Assembly: GCA_030625775.1 (NCBI GenBank)
Contig: DAOUQC010000026.1
Coordinates: forward strand, 1-54,424
From: Verrucomicrobiota bacterium
Lineage (GTDB): Bacteria; Verrucomicrobiota; Verrucomicrobiia; Verrucomicrobiales; DEV007
DNA: 54,424 nt
Reading direction: 5' to 3'
Under the pieces are notes generated by a model that was given only the letters and a program-made list of their open reading frames with translations, did not search any database and was not told the origin of the DNA. Position 1 is the stretch's first letter, and every line of letters begins with the position of its first letter. Positions 9,047 to 18,596 of the stretch are shown here, one piece after another. Made by a program: the position numbers and the translations under genes.

Positions 9047-9889
9047 TCACTGCTTGGCCACTCCCTTCAAGACTTGTTGAGTAATCACAACCATCCGCTG
9101 TGTGACCGTCTTCAAGCCCTCATAACTCCAGTGATTTTTATCAACCAGGGCAGCTCCGGTGGAATCCACTGCATAAACATCCTCTTCATCAGCCGCGATC
9201 CTGGCAATGGCAGCATCAGTCTCCGGATAAATACCTTTAGCTTCGCCCTGACCCATCGATTGAAACTGAGTCATAATAATAACAGCATCTGGCAATTGTT
9301 TTTTGATCTTCTTCAGATGCGCACGGGTTTCTATTTCCCACTGGTCAATCGGTGTCTTTGCGATGGCGTCATTGATCCCCAAACTGAACCACACCACCCA
9401 CCGCGGATGATCGGGCAACTGTCGTTTTCCTACCTCGGTACGCTCAAGAAACTTTTTCCAAAACCCCGCCGGGGAATCTTCAGTCCACTCTGCTATCAAG
9501 GATCCCCCATGACCGGTCTTGATCAGATACACTTGTTTGTGATCGGGAAACCCATTGGCATCCACCACATTGGCCAGTTCATTCTCAAAGCCATGCCAAG
9601 TAGTGTAATGCGTTTCATTCATCCTGAAATGATCACGCAAATTATTGACCCCAAGTTGCATGGTTTCAAAACCGAACTTACCACTGGTCAAATTCATGAT
9701 CTGAACCGACGGCCGTGGTTCTTTTTCTTTAGGCGATGCATCGGCATTCCTGCCACTACCTCCAGAGTTGCTCTCTCCTGTAATCACAAAAACCAGTGGA
9801 CGCTTTTCAGCTTGATCACCGTCAGCGGCCCGCACAGCCATGACGCAGACAAAAACCAAAAAAACTATCACTGCCTTCATATTTATCAT
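9047..9889 (-). CDS. Secreted SGNH-type carbohydrate esterase (sialate O-acetylesterase-like, SASA family)
   Basis: 280 residues with a signal peptide (hydrophobic about 4-21, cleavage probably after VRAA). An alternative Met is at residue 4. The nucleophile block is GESNSGG near residue 38, a variant of the GQSN block of the family. The third block is present as SLGINDA near residue 168, and the terminal catalytic pair as VDKNHWSYEG, giving D-x-x-H. These place it in the SASA/SGNH group that removes acetyl groups from sugars. It is 20 bp downstream of the sulfatase gene, consistent with joint removal of sulfate and acyl decorations from glycans. The true substrate is not determined. Confidence 0.8.
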   Translation of the reverse strand: MINMKAVIVFLVFVCVMAVRAADGDQAEKRPLVFVITGESNSGGSGRNADASPKEKEPRPSVQIMNLTSGKFGFETMQLGVNNLRDHFRMNETHYTTWHGFENELANVVDANGFPDHKQVYLIKTGHGGSLIAEWTEDSPAGFWKKFLERTEVGKRQLPDHPRWVVWFSLGINDAIAKTPIDQWEIETRAHLKKIKKQLPDAVIIMTQFQSMGQGEAKGIYPETDAAIARIAADEEDVYAVDSTGAALVDKNHWSYEGLKTVTQRMVVITQQVLKGVAKQ

Positions 9890-9909
9890 TTGAAACTATC
9901 CAAGCACGC

Positions 9910-11394
9910 TCACCGCGGACGTGGCATATTAGCATTCACATCTTTTCTCCACTGGTGAAGTTGACGACGAAGCTCGTTCACTTTTTCAGGATGAGCATCA
10001 GCGAGATTGTTTTGTTCTTCGATATCCGCTTTGAGATCAAACAAATCCACCGACTCGTCTTCAAGCCATTCGATCAAGGTCCAGTCACCCTGCCGAATGG
10101 CACTATAAGGCCCACAACCGTAGCTGGCATAGTGCGGGTAATGCCAGAACAGCGCGTCATGCACCGATCCACTCTCTCCTTTTAACAAGGGCACGATACT
10201 GACACCGTCGAGATGCAAATCCGGTCGCAGCGGCAAACCCACCATGTCCAGAACCGTAGGGAAAATATCGGTGAAAATCACCGGCACATCGCAAACACTT
10301 CCAGCCTGGGTCACACCCGGCCACTTGACCAACCACGGCTCGCGAACGCCCCCTTCATAGGCCCATCCCTTGCCTCCACGGAAAGGTAGATTACTGGCAA
10401 CCGGAGGATAACCCCCATTGTCAGAAGTGAAAATCACGATAGTATTGTTCTCAAGTCCCATTCGTTTCAGGCCGTCCAATAGTCGCCCGACATTAGTATC
10501 CAAGGTCTCAACCATGGCTGCATACGCTGGGTTATTCTGTTCCTGTCGGGCTTTGTTCTGTTTGAGCCCGGGCTTCGTGCCCCGGGCTATGGTGCCATCC
10601 TGCTTGAAGCTTGTCTCCCCTTCTGCTGGCAAGCCCATGCGTTTTGCCTTTCCACGATACTTTTCAACCAGTGCTTCCTTGGCCTGAATCGGCGTATGAA
10701 CATCATAAAACGGGAGATAGAGGAAAAATGGTTTGTCCTTGTTGGTCTCAATCAGTTTGAGCGCTTCACTGGTCAATCGATCACCAAGATGTTCGCCTTT
10801 TTTACCACCCTCGGCGAGTCCCGGCACCTCAGTGCCATGGTAACCCTTATGCTCTTTACTGCGCCGGTAGGGCCAGAAATAGCTGCCCGGCGCTCCCGAG
10901 CGATTGCCTCCAATGTTCACATCGAAACCCTGTTTTTCCGGAAGATAGGGAGCATCTCCCAGATGCCATTTGCCGACAAACAGAGTCGAGTATCCGGCTT
11001 CCTTTAATACTTCCGCCAAGGTGACTTCTTCAAAAGGCAATTGCATCCGCATTTTCGCCGGCAGGAATTTTCCACTCAGGGTCGGTCCGGGGATATAAGC
11101 GGTAATCTTCAAGCGGGCAGGATAGCGCCCGGTCAGCAGCGCCGCACGCGATGGAGAACAACTCATGTGTGCCGCATAACCATTGGTGAACCTCATTCCT
11201 TCGCCAGCAAGCCGGTCAAGGCTCGGTGTTTCATGAAACCTGGCTCCATAACACGCCACGTCGGCCCAGGCGAGATCGTCGGCAAGAATGATGACGACGT
11301 TGGGCCTATCCGTCGCCGCAAGCCCAAACTGACACAATCCTATCAGCGATGCGAAAATGAAAAGGGGAGTGAGCTTGCTTGGGATTCGATTCAT
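9910..11394 (-). CDS. Type I sulfatase (arylsulfatase family), secreted
   Basis: 494 residues with a signal peptide (to about residue 26). The metal-binding start (NVVIILADDLAWAD) is followed by the sulfatase signature CSPSRAALLTGR with Cys79, the residue converted to formylglycine. The second conserved block (GKWHLG) and the later metal site (TSDNGG) are present. It hydrolyses sulfate esters, probably on polysaccharide fragments, in the periplasm or on the surface. Maturation needs a formylglycine-generating enzyme, which is not in this window. It follows the PVC cytochrome by 19 bp and precedes the SGNH esterase by 20 bp, so these three are probably one transcript. Sulfate position specificity cannot be assigned. 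Confidence 0.94.
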   Translation of the reverse strand: MNRIPSKLTPLFIFASLIGLCQFGLAATDRPNVVIILADDLAWADVACYGARFHETPSLDRLAGEGMRFTNGYAAHMSCSPSRAALLTGRYPARLKITAYIPGPTLSGKFLPAKMRMQLPFEEVTLAEVLKEAGYSTLFVGKWHLGDAPYLPEKQGFDVNIGGNRSGAPGSYFWPYRRSKEHKGYHGTEVPGLAEGGKKGEHLGDRLTSEALKLIETNKDKPFFLYLPFYDVHTPIQAKEALVEKYRGKAKRMGLPAEGETSFKQDGTIARGTKPGLKQNKARQEQNNPAYAAMVETLDTNVGRLLDGLKRMGLENNTIVIFTSDNGGYPPVASNLPFRGGKGWAYEGGVREPWLVKWPGVTQAGSVCDVPVIFTDIFPTVLDMVGLPLRPDLHLDGVSIVPLLKGESGSVHDALFWHYPHYASYGCGPYSAIRQGDWTLIEWLEDESVDLFDLKADIEEQNNLADAHPEKVNELRRQLHQWRKDVNANMPRPR

Positions 11395-11413
11395 TTCTAT
11401 TTGGCCTTGGCCA

Positions 11414-14400
11414 TTATTTACCCGCCATCCTGAGCGATTTTAGATAGGCAACCAGATCGGCAATCTCTTGAACAGAAAAAATCGCTCCAACCGGCGGCAT
11501 GGTCGAAACGGGAGACAGCACCCGCTCCTTGATTTCAGCTACCGGCACACTGACTTCTCCGCCTGCCATCTGAGCAAGCACCACCTCTTTGCCATCATCC
11601 GATACCAGGGTTCCTGCCTGAAACTTCCCATCGCGGGTGGTGATCACCATGGTCTGATAACCGTCGACGATTTTTGCGTTCGGCAAAATCAGCGATTCCA
11701 ATAGATATTCATCACTGCCGACCCGGCCACCCACATCGCTCAGATCGGGACCAATAAAACCTCCACCTGATTTCCCCACCTTATGACAGGCATTGCAACG
11801 CAGTGAGAGATTGGTGTGAAAAATTTCCTTCCCCCGGTCAGCATCCCCGCTTGCCAAGACCCCTCGGTATTTCGCCAGCGGATCTGCTGGCGCTGTTCCT
11901 TGCGATTTGGCTCTGAGCTCTGGATCCAACAATTCCTCCACCAACCAGGGAATCGTCCGCCCGGCCGACTCTTTTCGCACTGAGGCAACCAGTGCCGGCT
12001 CCACCGCATCTCCGTAATTCCCCCAGGCCCGCCGAATGTAGGTCAACACCGCTGCCATTCGTTCATCATTCAAAATCGGGCTGCTGCCCAGGCCCGGCAT
12101 GGTATGATTCCAAACAGTCCCATTCACTTTGATCGGCCCCTGAACCCCGTTCAGAGCAATGCGCACAATCCGATCCGCCGGACCGTTCACCCAATCCGAA
12201 TCCGCCAGCGGTGGCGCCTGCCCGATCAAGCCCTGACCATTGCCTTTGTGACAAGCAAAACAAGTCGCGTTATAAACCGCTTCCCCCGCGATGCGAAGCT
12301 TCTTCTGGTTTTCTGTTAATGGTTTTGCTACCGGCCGTTGGGGATGCGGATGCGAATCACCCGGCCAAGTCACGATCCGTTGCAGAGCGGGTCGCATTTT
12401 TTTCCACTGATCCCCGGATGATTTTTCGAGTAGATCAAGAATACGCGGCGCAGCCGTCAACTCGAAAGGACTTGGCCACCTCCCCTTGCTCCGGTTTGAA
12501 TCAAGGATTCCACTTAGAATAGGCTGCCTTCTCCAGGCTTGTTTATCCGCTTGGCTTGCTGCCAAATCCAGCAAAGCCTCCACACGTTCACCCTTGCCTT
12601 CATTGATCACAGCACTTGCCAGCATGTGCAATACCAGACTGCCGTTTTCTTTTTTACTCGACCAATTTTCGCCCTCCAGCAAACGACCAATAAATTCCAA
12701 TTCACGTCCCCCAACTCCACTGACTGCGGCGGTGGCAAAAATCCGGCTGGGATTCCTGTTCAAAATCCGAATCATCTGCGCGTCAGCTAGCTCCGTTTTC
12801 AAATCGCCCAAAGTCAATTGAAGCTGCAGCTGTATCATCGGCTTCTCGACCGCAAAAGAATCACTCAAGCGCTCGAACACCTTTTCCCCTGCCCTCGCAA
12901 TAAAAGCTTCACTCAAGCGGATCGCCGTCGCTCTGACCATCTCATTTTCATCCCCCATGCCCTCGTTCACCGTTTCCCAATCCAATTTCCCCATCCCTTT
13001 CAGGGTCCATAAAGCATGCAAACGGCCAAGCCCGCTCGCACCACCCCTTGCCAACTCTCTGAGCTGATCTCCCACCTCCACCGCCTTGCGCTCGACCAAC
13101 AATCGCTGGGCCGTGTCCCGCCACCAGCCATTCGCATGTGAAAGATGGGCAACCAATTCCGCCGAACTCTTCCCGGACATGTGCGGAACTTTTCCCAAGG
13201 GTCTGCCTTCATAAGTGATCCGGTAAATCCGCCCCAAACCAACCGGCTTGTCGAGGCCGCGGGACTGAATCTGATTCTTCAGATAAGGCATCATGAAAAT
13301 CACATGCTCGATGATGCCACGATACAAATCGCCAATATACAGCGCCCCATCCGGTCCGGTCCGGCTGCAAACCGGACGAAAACGCTCATCGGTCGAAGCC
13401 AGCAATTCACGTTGATCAAAAGCATTTTGTGTTTCCACTTCCACGCCGTCACCAAATACCCGGTCGAGACGTACCAAGTTCCCCCCCGCTTCGGGAATCA
13501 CAGCATAACCATTAAATTGGGCTGGAAACTGTGTGCCACGATAAATGGACGGTCCACAGGCAATGGTGAAAGTGCGCAAGGTTCCATCCTTGCGCAGTTC
13601 GGTTCCTCCCAGAGTGATGCCCGGCGTCACCCGAACAGGATACACCTCCTGCGCTTTGGCCGCGACCTTGGTATTCAATCCGTAAGAAGAGCGCCCACCT
13701 GTGTGTGGATTACGCAACACGTATTCAGCAGGCAACAAATCGGCGTGCAGTGACGAGTTTTCGTAATTGTAAAACAAGCGCCCGTAGTCATCCTGCGTCG
13801 TTCCCCACTGACCACGGAAGATGGTTTTCTCAGCAATCAGCTTCCCGTCGATAAATTGATGCCGCGCAGTCGACTTGGCATTGTACATCCAGTTGTCGAT
13901 GGCGTGCATCAAGCCATTCTCCGTATGCTCGGGATTTCCCGCCCGGCCCCAGTCAGCAACTTTTGTTTTGCGATCACATTTCAAATCACCATCCGTATCC
14001 TCGCAAAACCACAAAAAAGGCGGCTCGGCAATCAGCACCCCACCCTGCACAAAAGCTACCGTCCGCGGCATCACCAGCTGGTCGAGAAAGACGGTCGACT
14101 TGTCCATGATCGTATCTCCATCAGTGTCTTCAAGCACCACCACCTTGCCAATCGGATCCCCCTCGCCCGAGCCCTCAAGGTCACGCATCCAGCCACGCAT
14201 CTCCACTACCCAGATCCGGCCGTCGGCATCGAACTCGAACATCACCGGGTCAACCACCAGCGGCTCGGAGGCCACGCACTCAACCTTGAAGCCCGGAGCC
14301 ATTTTAAATGACGCCAGCGCTTGTTCGGGTGTCAACGGAGGTGCCGGTGGAATTTTAATCCGCTTCCACATCTCATCCGCAGTGAACGGATTGTAGGATT

Positions 14401-14527
14401 TGAGTGATTGCTCACGATGAGTGATGCGCCGCTCCTTGGGAGTTGACTGGGCCCCGCCCTGCCTTGTGACAAAAAAGCCCAGCGTGGCCACTAACAGGAT
14501 TTTAAAAAATACGGGGGATTTTTTCAT
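11414..14527 (-). CDS. PVC-type heme-binding CxxCH protein (sugar-dehydrogenase-like propeller plus cytochrome c)
   Basis: 1037 residues with a signal peptide (to about residue 26). The first half is the PVC-type membrane-bound dehydrogenase beta-propeller (from about 45, APGFKVECVASEPLV onward). A HEAT-like helical region follows. Two heme c sites then lie in the C-terminal part: CFACHKG near residue 754 in a cytochrome c domain, and CNACHKV near residue 908 in the second heme-binding domain typical of this family. Expected to oxidise a carbohydrate or alcohol in the periplasm and pass electrons to its hemes. This architecture is essentially confined to Planctomycetota, Verrucomicrobiota and relatives, and is the best lineage indicator here. 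Its upstream gap is shared with the divergent BNR gene. Confidence 0.9.
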   Translation of the reverse strand: MKKSPVFFKILLVATLGFFVTRQGGAQSTPKERRITHREQSLKSYNPFTADEMWKRIKIPPAPPLTPEQALASFKMAPGFKVECVASEPLVVDPVMFEFDADGRIWVVEMRGWMRDLEGSGEGDPIGKVVVLEDTDGDTIMDKSTVFLDQLVMPRTVAFVQGGVLIAEPPFLWFCEDTDGDLKCDRKTKVADWGRAGNPEHTENGLMHAIDNWMYNAKSTARHQFIDGKLIAEKTIFRGQWGTTQDDYGRLFYNYENSSLHADLLPAEYVLRNPHTGGRSSYGLNTKVAAKAQEVYPVRVTPGITLGGTELRKDGTLRTFTIACGPSIYRGTQFPAQFNGYAVIPEAGGNLVRLDRVFGDGVEVETQNAFDQRELLASTDERFRPVCSRTGPDGALYIGDLYRGIIEHVIFMMPYLKNQIQSRGLDKPVGLGRIYRITYEGRPLGKVPHMSGKSSAELVAHLSHANGWWRDTAQRLLVERKAVEVGDQLRELARGGASGLGRLHALWTLKGMGKLDWETVNEGMGDENEMVRATAIRLSEAFIARAGEKVFERLSDSFAVEKPMIQLQLQLTLGDLKTELADAQMIRILNRNPSRIFATAAVSGVGGRELEFIGRLLEGENWSSKKENGSLVLHMLASAVINEGKGERVEALLDLAASQADKQAWRRQPILSGILDSNRSKGRWPSPFELTAAPRILDLLEKSSGDQWKKMRPALQRIVTWPGDSHPHPQRPVAKPLTENQKKLRIAGEAVYNATCFACHKGNGQGLIGQAPPLADSDWVNGPADRIVRIALNGVQGPIKVNGTVWNHTMPGLGSSPILNDERMAAVLTYIRRAWGNYGDAVEPALVASVRKESAGRTIPWLVEELLDPELRAKSQGTAPADPLAKYRGVLASGDADRGKEIFHTNLSLRCNACHKVGKSGGGFIGPDLSDVGGRVGSDEYLLESLILPNAKIVDGYQTMVITTRDGKFQAGTLVSDDGKEVVLAQMAGGEVSVPVAEIKERVLSPVSTMPPVGAIFSVQEIADLVAYLKSLRMAGK

Positions 14528-14818
14528 TAGAGTGTTTCTCAGAACTTAGGTGGAATAAAATCGAGGGCAAAACGAATGCAGTGAGCAAGGTTTTCCAACT
14601 TTAATATCATTTTTTATTTCGGATAACTTCTGAGAGGCGCCCTAGCGCAATACCAACATATCGACGGTGAATTACAATATCTCATAATTATTTTATGAAA
14701 TACAATAATCAAAAGACCATCTCACCTGATCACAGCTTCCTGGTATCTTTATGATACCAGAGATAGAAACCTTGCATATCAGCCTACTCAATGCTGATAT
14801 TACCCGCTCAAGATTGTG
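14528..14818. promoter_or_regulatory. Divergent promoter region with two perfect 8-bp inverted repeats
   Basis: 291 bp between the minus-strand cytochrome and the plus-strand BNR gene, AT-rich and without a coding frame I trust. It holds two perfect inverted repeats on the BNR side. The first is CTGGTATC / GATACCAG at 14740-14747 and 14753-14760 with a 5-base spacer. The second is ATATCAGC / GCTGATAT at 14776-14783 and 14793-14800 with a 9-base spacer. A weak sigma-70-like pair (TTGCAT at 14772, TGATAT at 14795, 17-base spacer) overlaps the second repeat, which would suit a repressor site. Assignment as operators is inference. Confidence 0.45.
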
Positions 14819-16780
14819 ATGACTAAAAAACTCCCCTCCACTTCCCGCTTCGCTCTTGGCGCTGCGCTCGCCCTGGTGATGTCCATCCCTCAGATCCAGG
14901 CGGCCGATTCGACGCCACCCGAACCAGGCACCATTCATCTGGATGCCAAAACCAGCGCCAAGGCACTAAAAGTCTTGCGTGATGAAATTCGCGCCAAGGG
15001 AGATGCCGACAATCAGTTCTGGCCCAGCATCCATGCCTGTGAAGCCCTGACTCTGGCGGGTCACGGTGATGAAGTCACCAAGTTGCTCACCCCCAAACTG
15101 AAAACTGAAAAAAATGATCAACACCTTGTTGGCCTGGCCCGCGAACTCGTCCGGGCGGGTGACCGCACCAAGGCCGCCATCATGTTCGACATTCTAGCAG
15201 GAAAGGACCCCCACGGCCATGTTCATGCCTGTGAAAGCCTCTACAAGGTCAACGAAATCGGTGATGGCAAACTCATGCTAGCCTCGTTGAAAAGCGACAA
15301 TATCAAACAAGCCCTGATGGCTGCCGCCGCTCTCGGTCGACAGGGCAATCCAATAGCCATGAAATTGCTACGCAGCAAACTCTCCGACGAAGACCCGGAC
15401 GTTGTCCGCATCGTCGCATGGGTTCTGGGACGTATAGGAGATCCCCGCACCGACCTGCCGGGTCTGCGCGAGGGCCTCACTAAACAAAAAGATCCTCTCA
15501 TCCGGGCCTATTTCGAAAACTCCCTCGCCCTGCTCGGTGATCCACGCGGCATAACCGCCGTGCTGCGCAATCTTCGCTCTGACGATCCCGCCATCCGCAC
15601 CTACTCCGCGACCTTCGCAGGTGAAGCACGGATCACCGCAGCCAAAGACCGCCTGATCCCCTTGCTCGATGATGAAAACATCGATGTGCGAGTCCGTGCG
15701 GCGCAAGCCTTGCTCGTCCTTTCCCAGCCAGTGCCACCTGACCCCAAGGAAGACATTTCCCGCGAAGTCTATCCCGCCACCAAGGAGAACCCACGCTACA
15801 GTGAAGGCTCGATCCTGCCAATGCCCGATGGCAGCCTGCTCTACGCCACCACCGAATTCATCGGCAGTGGCTCGGATCACGCAGAGGCCCGCATCGTTGC
15901 CCGCTCTTCCGAAGACGGGGGGCGCACCTGGGGCGATAAGATTATTCTCCAGCAACCCGAAAAGGGGAAAAACATCATGTCGGTCTCCCTGCGCTACCTG
16001 AGTTCTCCACTGCGTGATAACACCCAAATCGGATTCTTTTATCTCAGAAAAAATTCCCTTACTGATCTTCACCTTTACCTTAGAACCTCAAGCGCAAAAG
16101 CACCTTTGAAATTTGGTGCGGAACACATCGTCAATGATGAAGCCGGTTACCAGGGCGTGAACAACGACCGCATCATTCAACTGGCCGACGGCCGGCTACT
16201 GGCCCCGGTCTGGTTCAGTCCCGATATCAAAAAAGTCAGCCATATCAAATCCTACTGCATGTTTTCCGATGACCAGGGTAAAACCTGGAAAAAGGGGAAA
16301 GACATCGTCGACTACAGCAAACGCGGCGCAATGGAACCGGAATTTATCGAGTTCAAGGACGGCCGGATCGGTATGCTGATCCGCACCCAGTCCGGACACA
16401 TCGCCATCAGCTACTCCAAAGACCGCGGTGACAGCTGGTCAAAACCCAAGTCATGGAATGTTCGTGCCCCGGAAGCCCCGGCCACCATTCGACGCATCCC
16501 CTCCACTGGCGACCTGCTGCTCATCTGGAATGACAATTATGAGGAGGGAGCTGGCCACAGCGGTAAACGCAGCCCTCTCACAGCAGCGATCTCTCACGAT
16601 GAAGGTGAGTCCTGGCAGCACAAAAAAAATCTAGAGACCAGCAAGCAGCATACCTACTCCTATATCAGTCTGACCTTCATGCACGGACGGGCGATCATGA
16701 GCTACTACGTGCGAGACGAAAAAAGCAAACAAATCTCCTCGCGATTCCGCTCCATTCCAATCGCCTCGTTTTACCAATAA
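14819..16780 (+). CDS. HEAT-repeat plus BNR/Asp-box sialidase-like secreted protein
   Basis: 653 residues from the ATG at 14819, with a signal peptide ending near residue 28 (QIQAAD). Residues about 40-300 are HEAT-like helical repeats (recurrent DP.VR / D.R.RAAQAL patterns). Residues about 310-650 form a six-bladed sialidase-type propeller with four clear Asp boxes: SSEDGGRTW (about 361), SDDQGKTW (about 481), SKDRGDSW (about 533), SHDEGESW (about 590). The (F/Y)RIP arginine motif of true sialidases is not obvious at the propeller start, so the sugar released may not be sialic acid. The symporter follows after 10 bp, so a release-and-import pair is likely. Confidence 0.85.
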   Translation: MTKKLPSTSRFALGAALALVMSIPQIQAADSTPPEPGTIHLDAKTSAKALKVLRDEIRAKGDADNQFWPSIHACEALTLAGHGDEVTKLLTPKLKTEKNDQHLVGLARELVRAGDRTKAAIMFDILAGKDPHGHVHACESLYKVNEIGDGKLMLASLKSDNIKQALMAAAALGRQGNPIAMKLLRSKLSDEDPDVVRIVAWVLGRIGDPRTDLPGLREGLTKQKDPLIRAYFENSLALLGDPRGITAVLRNLRSDDPAIRTYSATFAGEARITAAKDRLIPLLDDENIDVRVRAAQALLVLSQPVPPDPKEDISREVYPATKENPRYSEGSILPMPDGSLLYATTEFIGSGSDHAEARIVARSSEDGGRTWGDKIILQQPEKGKNIMSVSLRYLSSPLRDNTQIGFFYLRKNSLTDLHLYLRTSSAKAPLKFGAEHIVNDEAGYQGVNNDRIIQLADGRLLAPVWFSPDIKKVSHIKSYCMFSDDQGKTWKKGKDIVDYSKRGAMEPEFIEFKDGRIGMLIRTQSGHIAISYSKDRGDSWSKPKSWNVRAPEAPATIRRIPSTGDLLLIWNDNYEEGAGHSGKRSPLTAAISHDEGESWQHKKNLETSKQHTYSYISLTFMHGRAIMSYYVRDEKSKQISSRFRSIPIASFYQ

Positions 16781-16790
16781 TTCATAGCGA

Positions 16791-18335
16791 ATGTCTATTC
16801 TAGCCAATACTCCCTCCCCTTCCGGTCTCGCTGTCATTGACTGGATCATTGTCGCTGCTTACGCGACCTCCACCATCGTGCTCGGCTGGTGGTTCGGACG
16901 GAAACAGGAAAGCACCAAGGAGTATTTTACCGGCAGCGGCAACATGAACTGGATGCTGATAGGCGTATCCCTTTTTGCCACCTTGCTCAGTACCATCAGC
17001 TACCTTTCCATGCCAGGGGAAATACTCGGCAAGGGCCCCATTTACCTAACCAACCTGATAGCCTACCCCTTTATTTTTGCCGTTGTTGCTTTTGTCCTGC
17101 TGCCCGTTTACATGAAACACCGGGTCACCAGCGCCTACGAGCTGCTGGAAAACAAACTTGGGCTCAGTGTGCGGCTGCTCGGAGTCGTCATGTTCCTGGC
17201 CCTGCGTCTGACCTGGATGTCGCTGCTCGTTTATCTGGCGGCCAAAGCAATGATCGTGATGATGGGCGTCGATGAGAGCTGGATTCCCTATATAGTGCTC
17301 ACCACCGGCCTCGTTTCCGTCATCTACACCACTCTGGGGGGACTGCGAGCTGTGGTCGTCACCGATCTTATCCAAACCATCCTGCTGTTTGGTGGAGCCT
17401 TGACCGTGATTGCCATGATCACCATTGACTTCGGTGGATTCGGCTGGTTCCCCACCGAATGGCAGGACAGCTGGGACAAGCAACCTGTTTTCAGTCTGGA
17501 TCCTTCCACACGAATAACAGTGATCGGAACGATTCTCAGTGTATTTGTCTGGTATGTGTGCACCTCCGGTGGAGACCAGGTTTCAATCCAGCGTTTTATG
17601 GCTACGACCGACCTCAAAGCCGCCCGACGGGCTTTTGCCACCCAGTTGGTAGTCGGTGCCCTTGTGGGGGTTACCCTCGGTTTTGTCGGCATCTCTCTGC
17701 TTGGCTTTTTCCAGGCTCATCCAGATGCCCTGCCTGCCTCAATAGATCTCAAAGACGATGCAGACAAAATTTTCCCCCGCTTTATTGCCTTCCATCTGCC
17801 TCCCGGGGTCACCGGCATCGTCATCGCTGCCATGTTCGCGGCAGCGATGTCCAGTATTGACTCAGGGGTCAATTCGATCACCGCAGTGGTCACCACTGAT
17901 TTGGTTGATCGATTTGGTTACAGTCCCAAAACTGAAAAAGGCCATATCCGGCTGGCGCGCATTCTCGCTTTCAGCATTGGAACTTTCATCGTCTTGTTCA
18001 GCCCAATCATGGGAAAAATCTCCGGCAACATCACCACTATGGCTGGAAAAACAGTCAATCTATTTGTCCCGCTCATCTTCTGCCTGTTTTTCTTCGCTTT
18101 GTTCGTTAAATTTTCCAAACCCGCCGGGGTGTGGGCGGGTTGGATCTGTGGACTGATCACGGCCATCCTGATCGCCTTTTCAGGCCCTATTTTCGGAGTG
18201 AACCCCAAAACCGGCTACGACCCCATCAGCTTCCAGTGGACGGGCCCCGTCGCCCTGCTGGTTAATATCATTGTTGGAACGGTCGTAAGTTTCATCTTAT
18301 CTCGATCAGACAGCACGCCGAAGCCTCAAGCTTGA
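16791..18335 (+). CDS. Sodium:solute symporter (SSS family)
   Basis: 514 residues, about 13 predicted membrane helices, the usual size for the family. Typical SSS stretches are visible: WWFGRKQ...YFTGSGNMNW after helix 1, LFATLLSTISYLSMPGE in helix 2, YTTLGGLRAVVVTDLIQ in the core, and AAMFAAAMSSIDSGVNS near residue 350, which carries the sodium-site Ser residues of helix 8. It imports an organic solute with Na+. The 10-bp gap after the BNR glycosidase points to a sugar or sugar derivative released by that enzyme. Sequence alone does not fix the substrate. Confidence 0.93.
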   Translation: MSILANTPSPSGLAVIDWIIVAAYATSTIVLGWWFGRKQESTKEYFTGSGNMNWMLIGVSLFATLLSTISYLSMPGEILGKGPIYLTNLIAYPFIFAVVAFVLLPVYMKHRVTSAYELLENKLGLSVRLLGVVMFLALRLTWMSLLVYLAAKAMIVMMGVDESWIPYIVLTTGLVSVIYTTLGGLRAVVVTDLIQTILLFGGALTVIAMITIDFGGFGWFPTEWQDSWDKQPVFSLDPSTRITVIGTILSVFVWYVCTSGGDQVSIQRFMATTDLKAARRAFATQLVVGALVGVTLGFVGISLLGFFQAHPDALPASIDLKDDADKIFPRFIAFHLPPGVTGIVIAAMFAAAMSSIDSGVNSITAVVTTDLVDRFGYSPKTEKGHIRLARILAFSIGTFIVLFSPIMGKISGNITTMAGKTVNLFVPLIFCLFFFALFVKFSKPAGVWAGWICGLITAILIAFSGPIFGVNPKTGYDPISFQWTGPVALLVNIIVGTVVSFILSRSDSTPKPQA

Positions 18336-18365
18336 ATTGCCCTTCAAAACTGTTACCTTACTCAC

Positions 18366-18596
18366 ATGTCAGTAATTGCAGATCAAGCATTAGACCTCCC
18401 GCCTGCACAACGCCTGAGATTGATTGATAAAATTTGGCGATCCCTTTCGGTCGATCCTGACCAAATCCCTGTTCAGGAAACAGTGCTCGACGAACTCGAT
18501 TCCCGGCGGAAAAAATACAAAGAAAAACCATCCTCCCTTCAGGATTGGGCAGACTTGAAGAAAACAATTTCTCAAAACCGTGGCGAGACGAATTAG
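18366..18596 (+). CDS. Addiction-module antitoxin (RelB/TIGR02574-like)
   Basis: 76 residues, fitting the short, charged putative addiction module components: an N-terminal helical segment (PPAQRLRLIDKIWRSL) and a C-terminal toxin-binding tail (LDELDSRRKKY...WADLKK). It would bind and neutralise the RelE/ParE-like protein encoded next to it and repress its own promoter, as is known for the family. The toxin frame starts 17 bases before this gene ends, the usual overlapping arrangement. It begins 30 bp after the symporter stop, so the pair may be read from the symporter transcript. Confidence 0.85.
   Translation: MSVIADQALDLPPAQRLRLIDKIWRSLSVDPDQIPVQETVLDELDSRRKKYKEKPSSLQDWADLKKTISQNRGETN

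Noticed and set aside
9074-9958. 294-codon plus-strand frame
   Set aside because: Antisense to the SGNH esterase, which has all catalytic blocks. The composition of the plus-strand translation is that of a shadow frame.
15368-16072. 234-codon minus-strand frame
   Set aside because: Antisense to the HEAT-BNR gene; Gly/Val-rich shadow without motifs.
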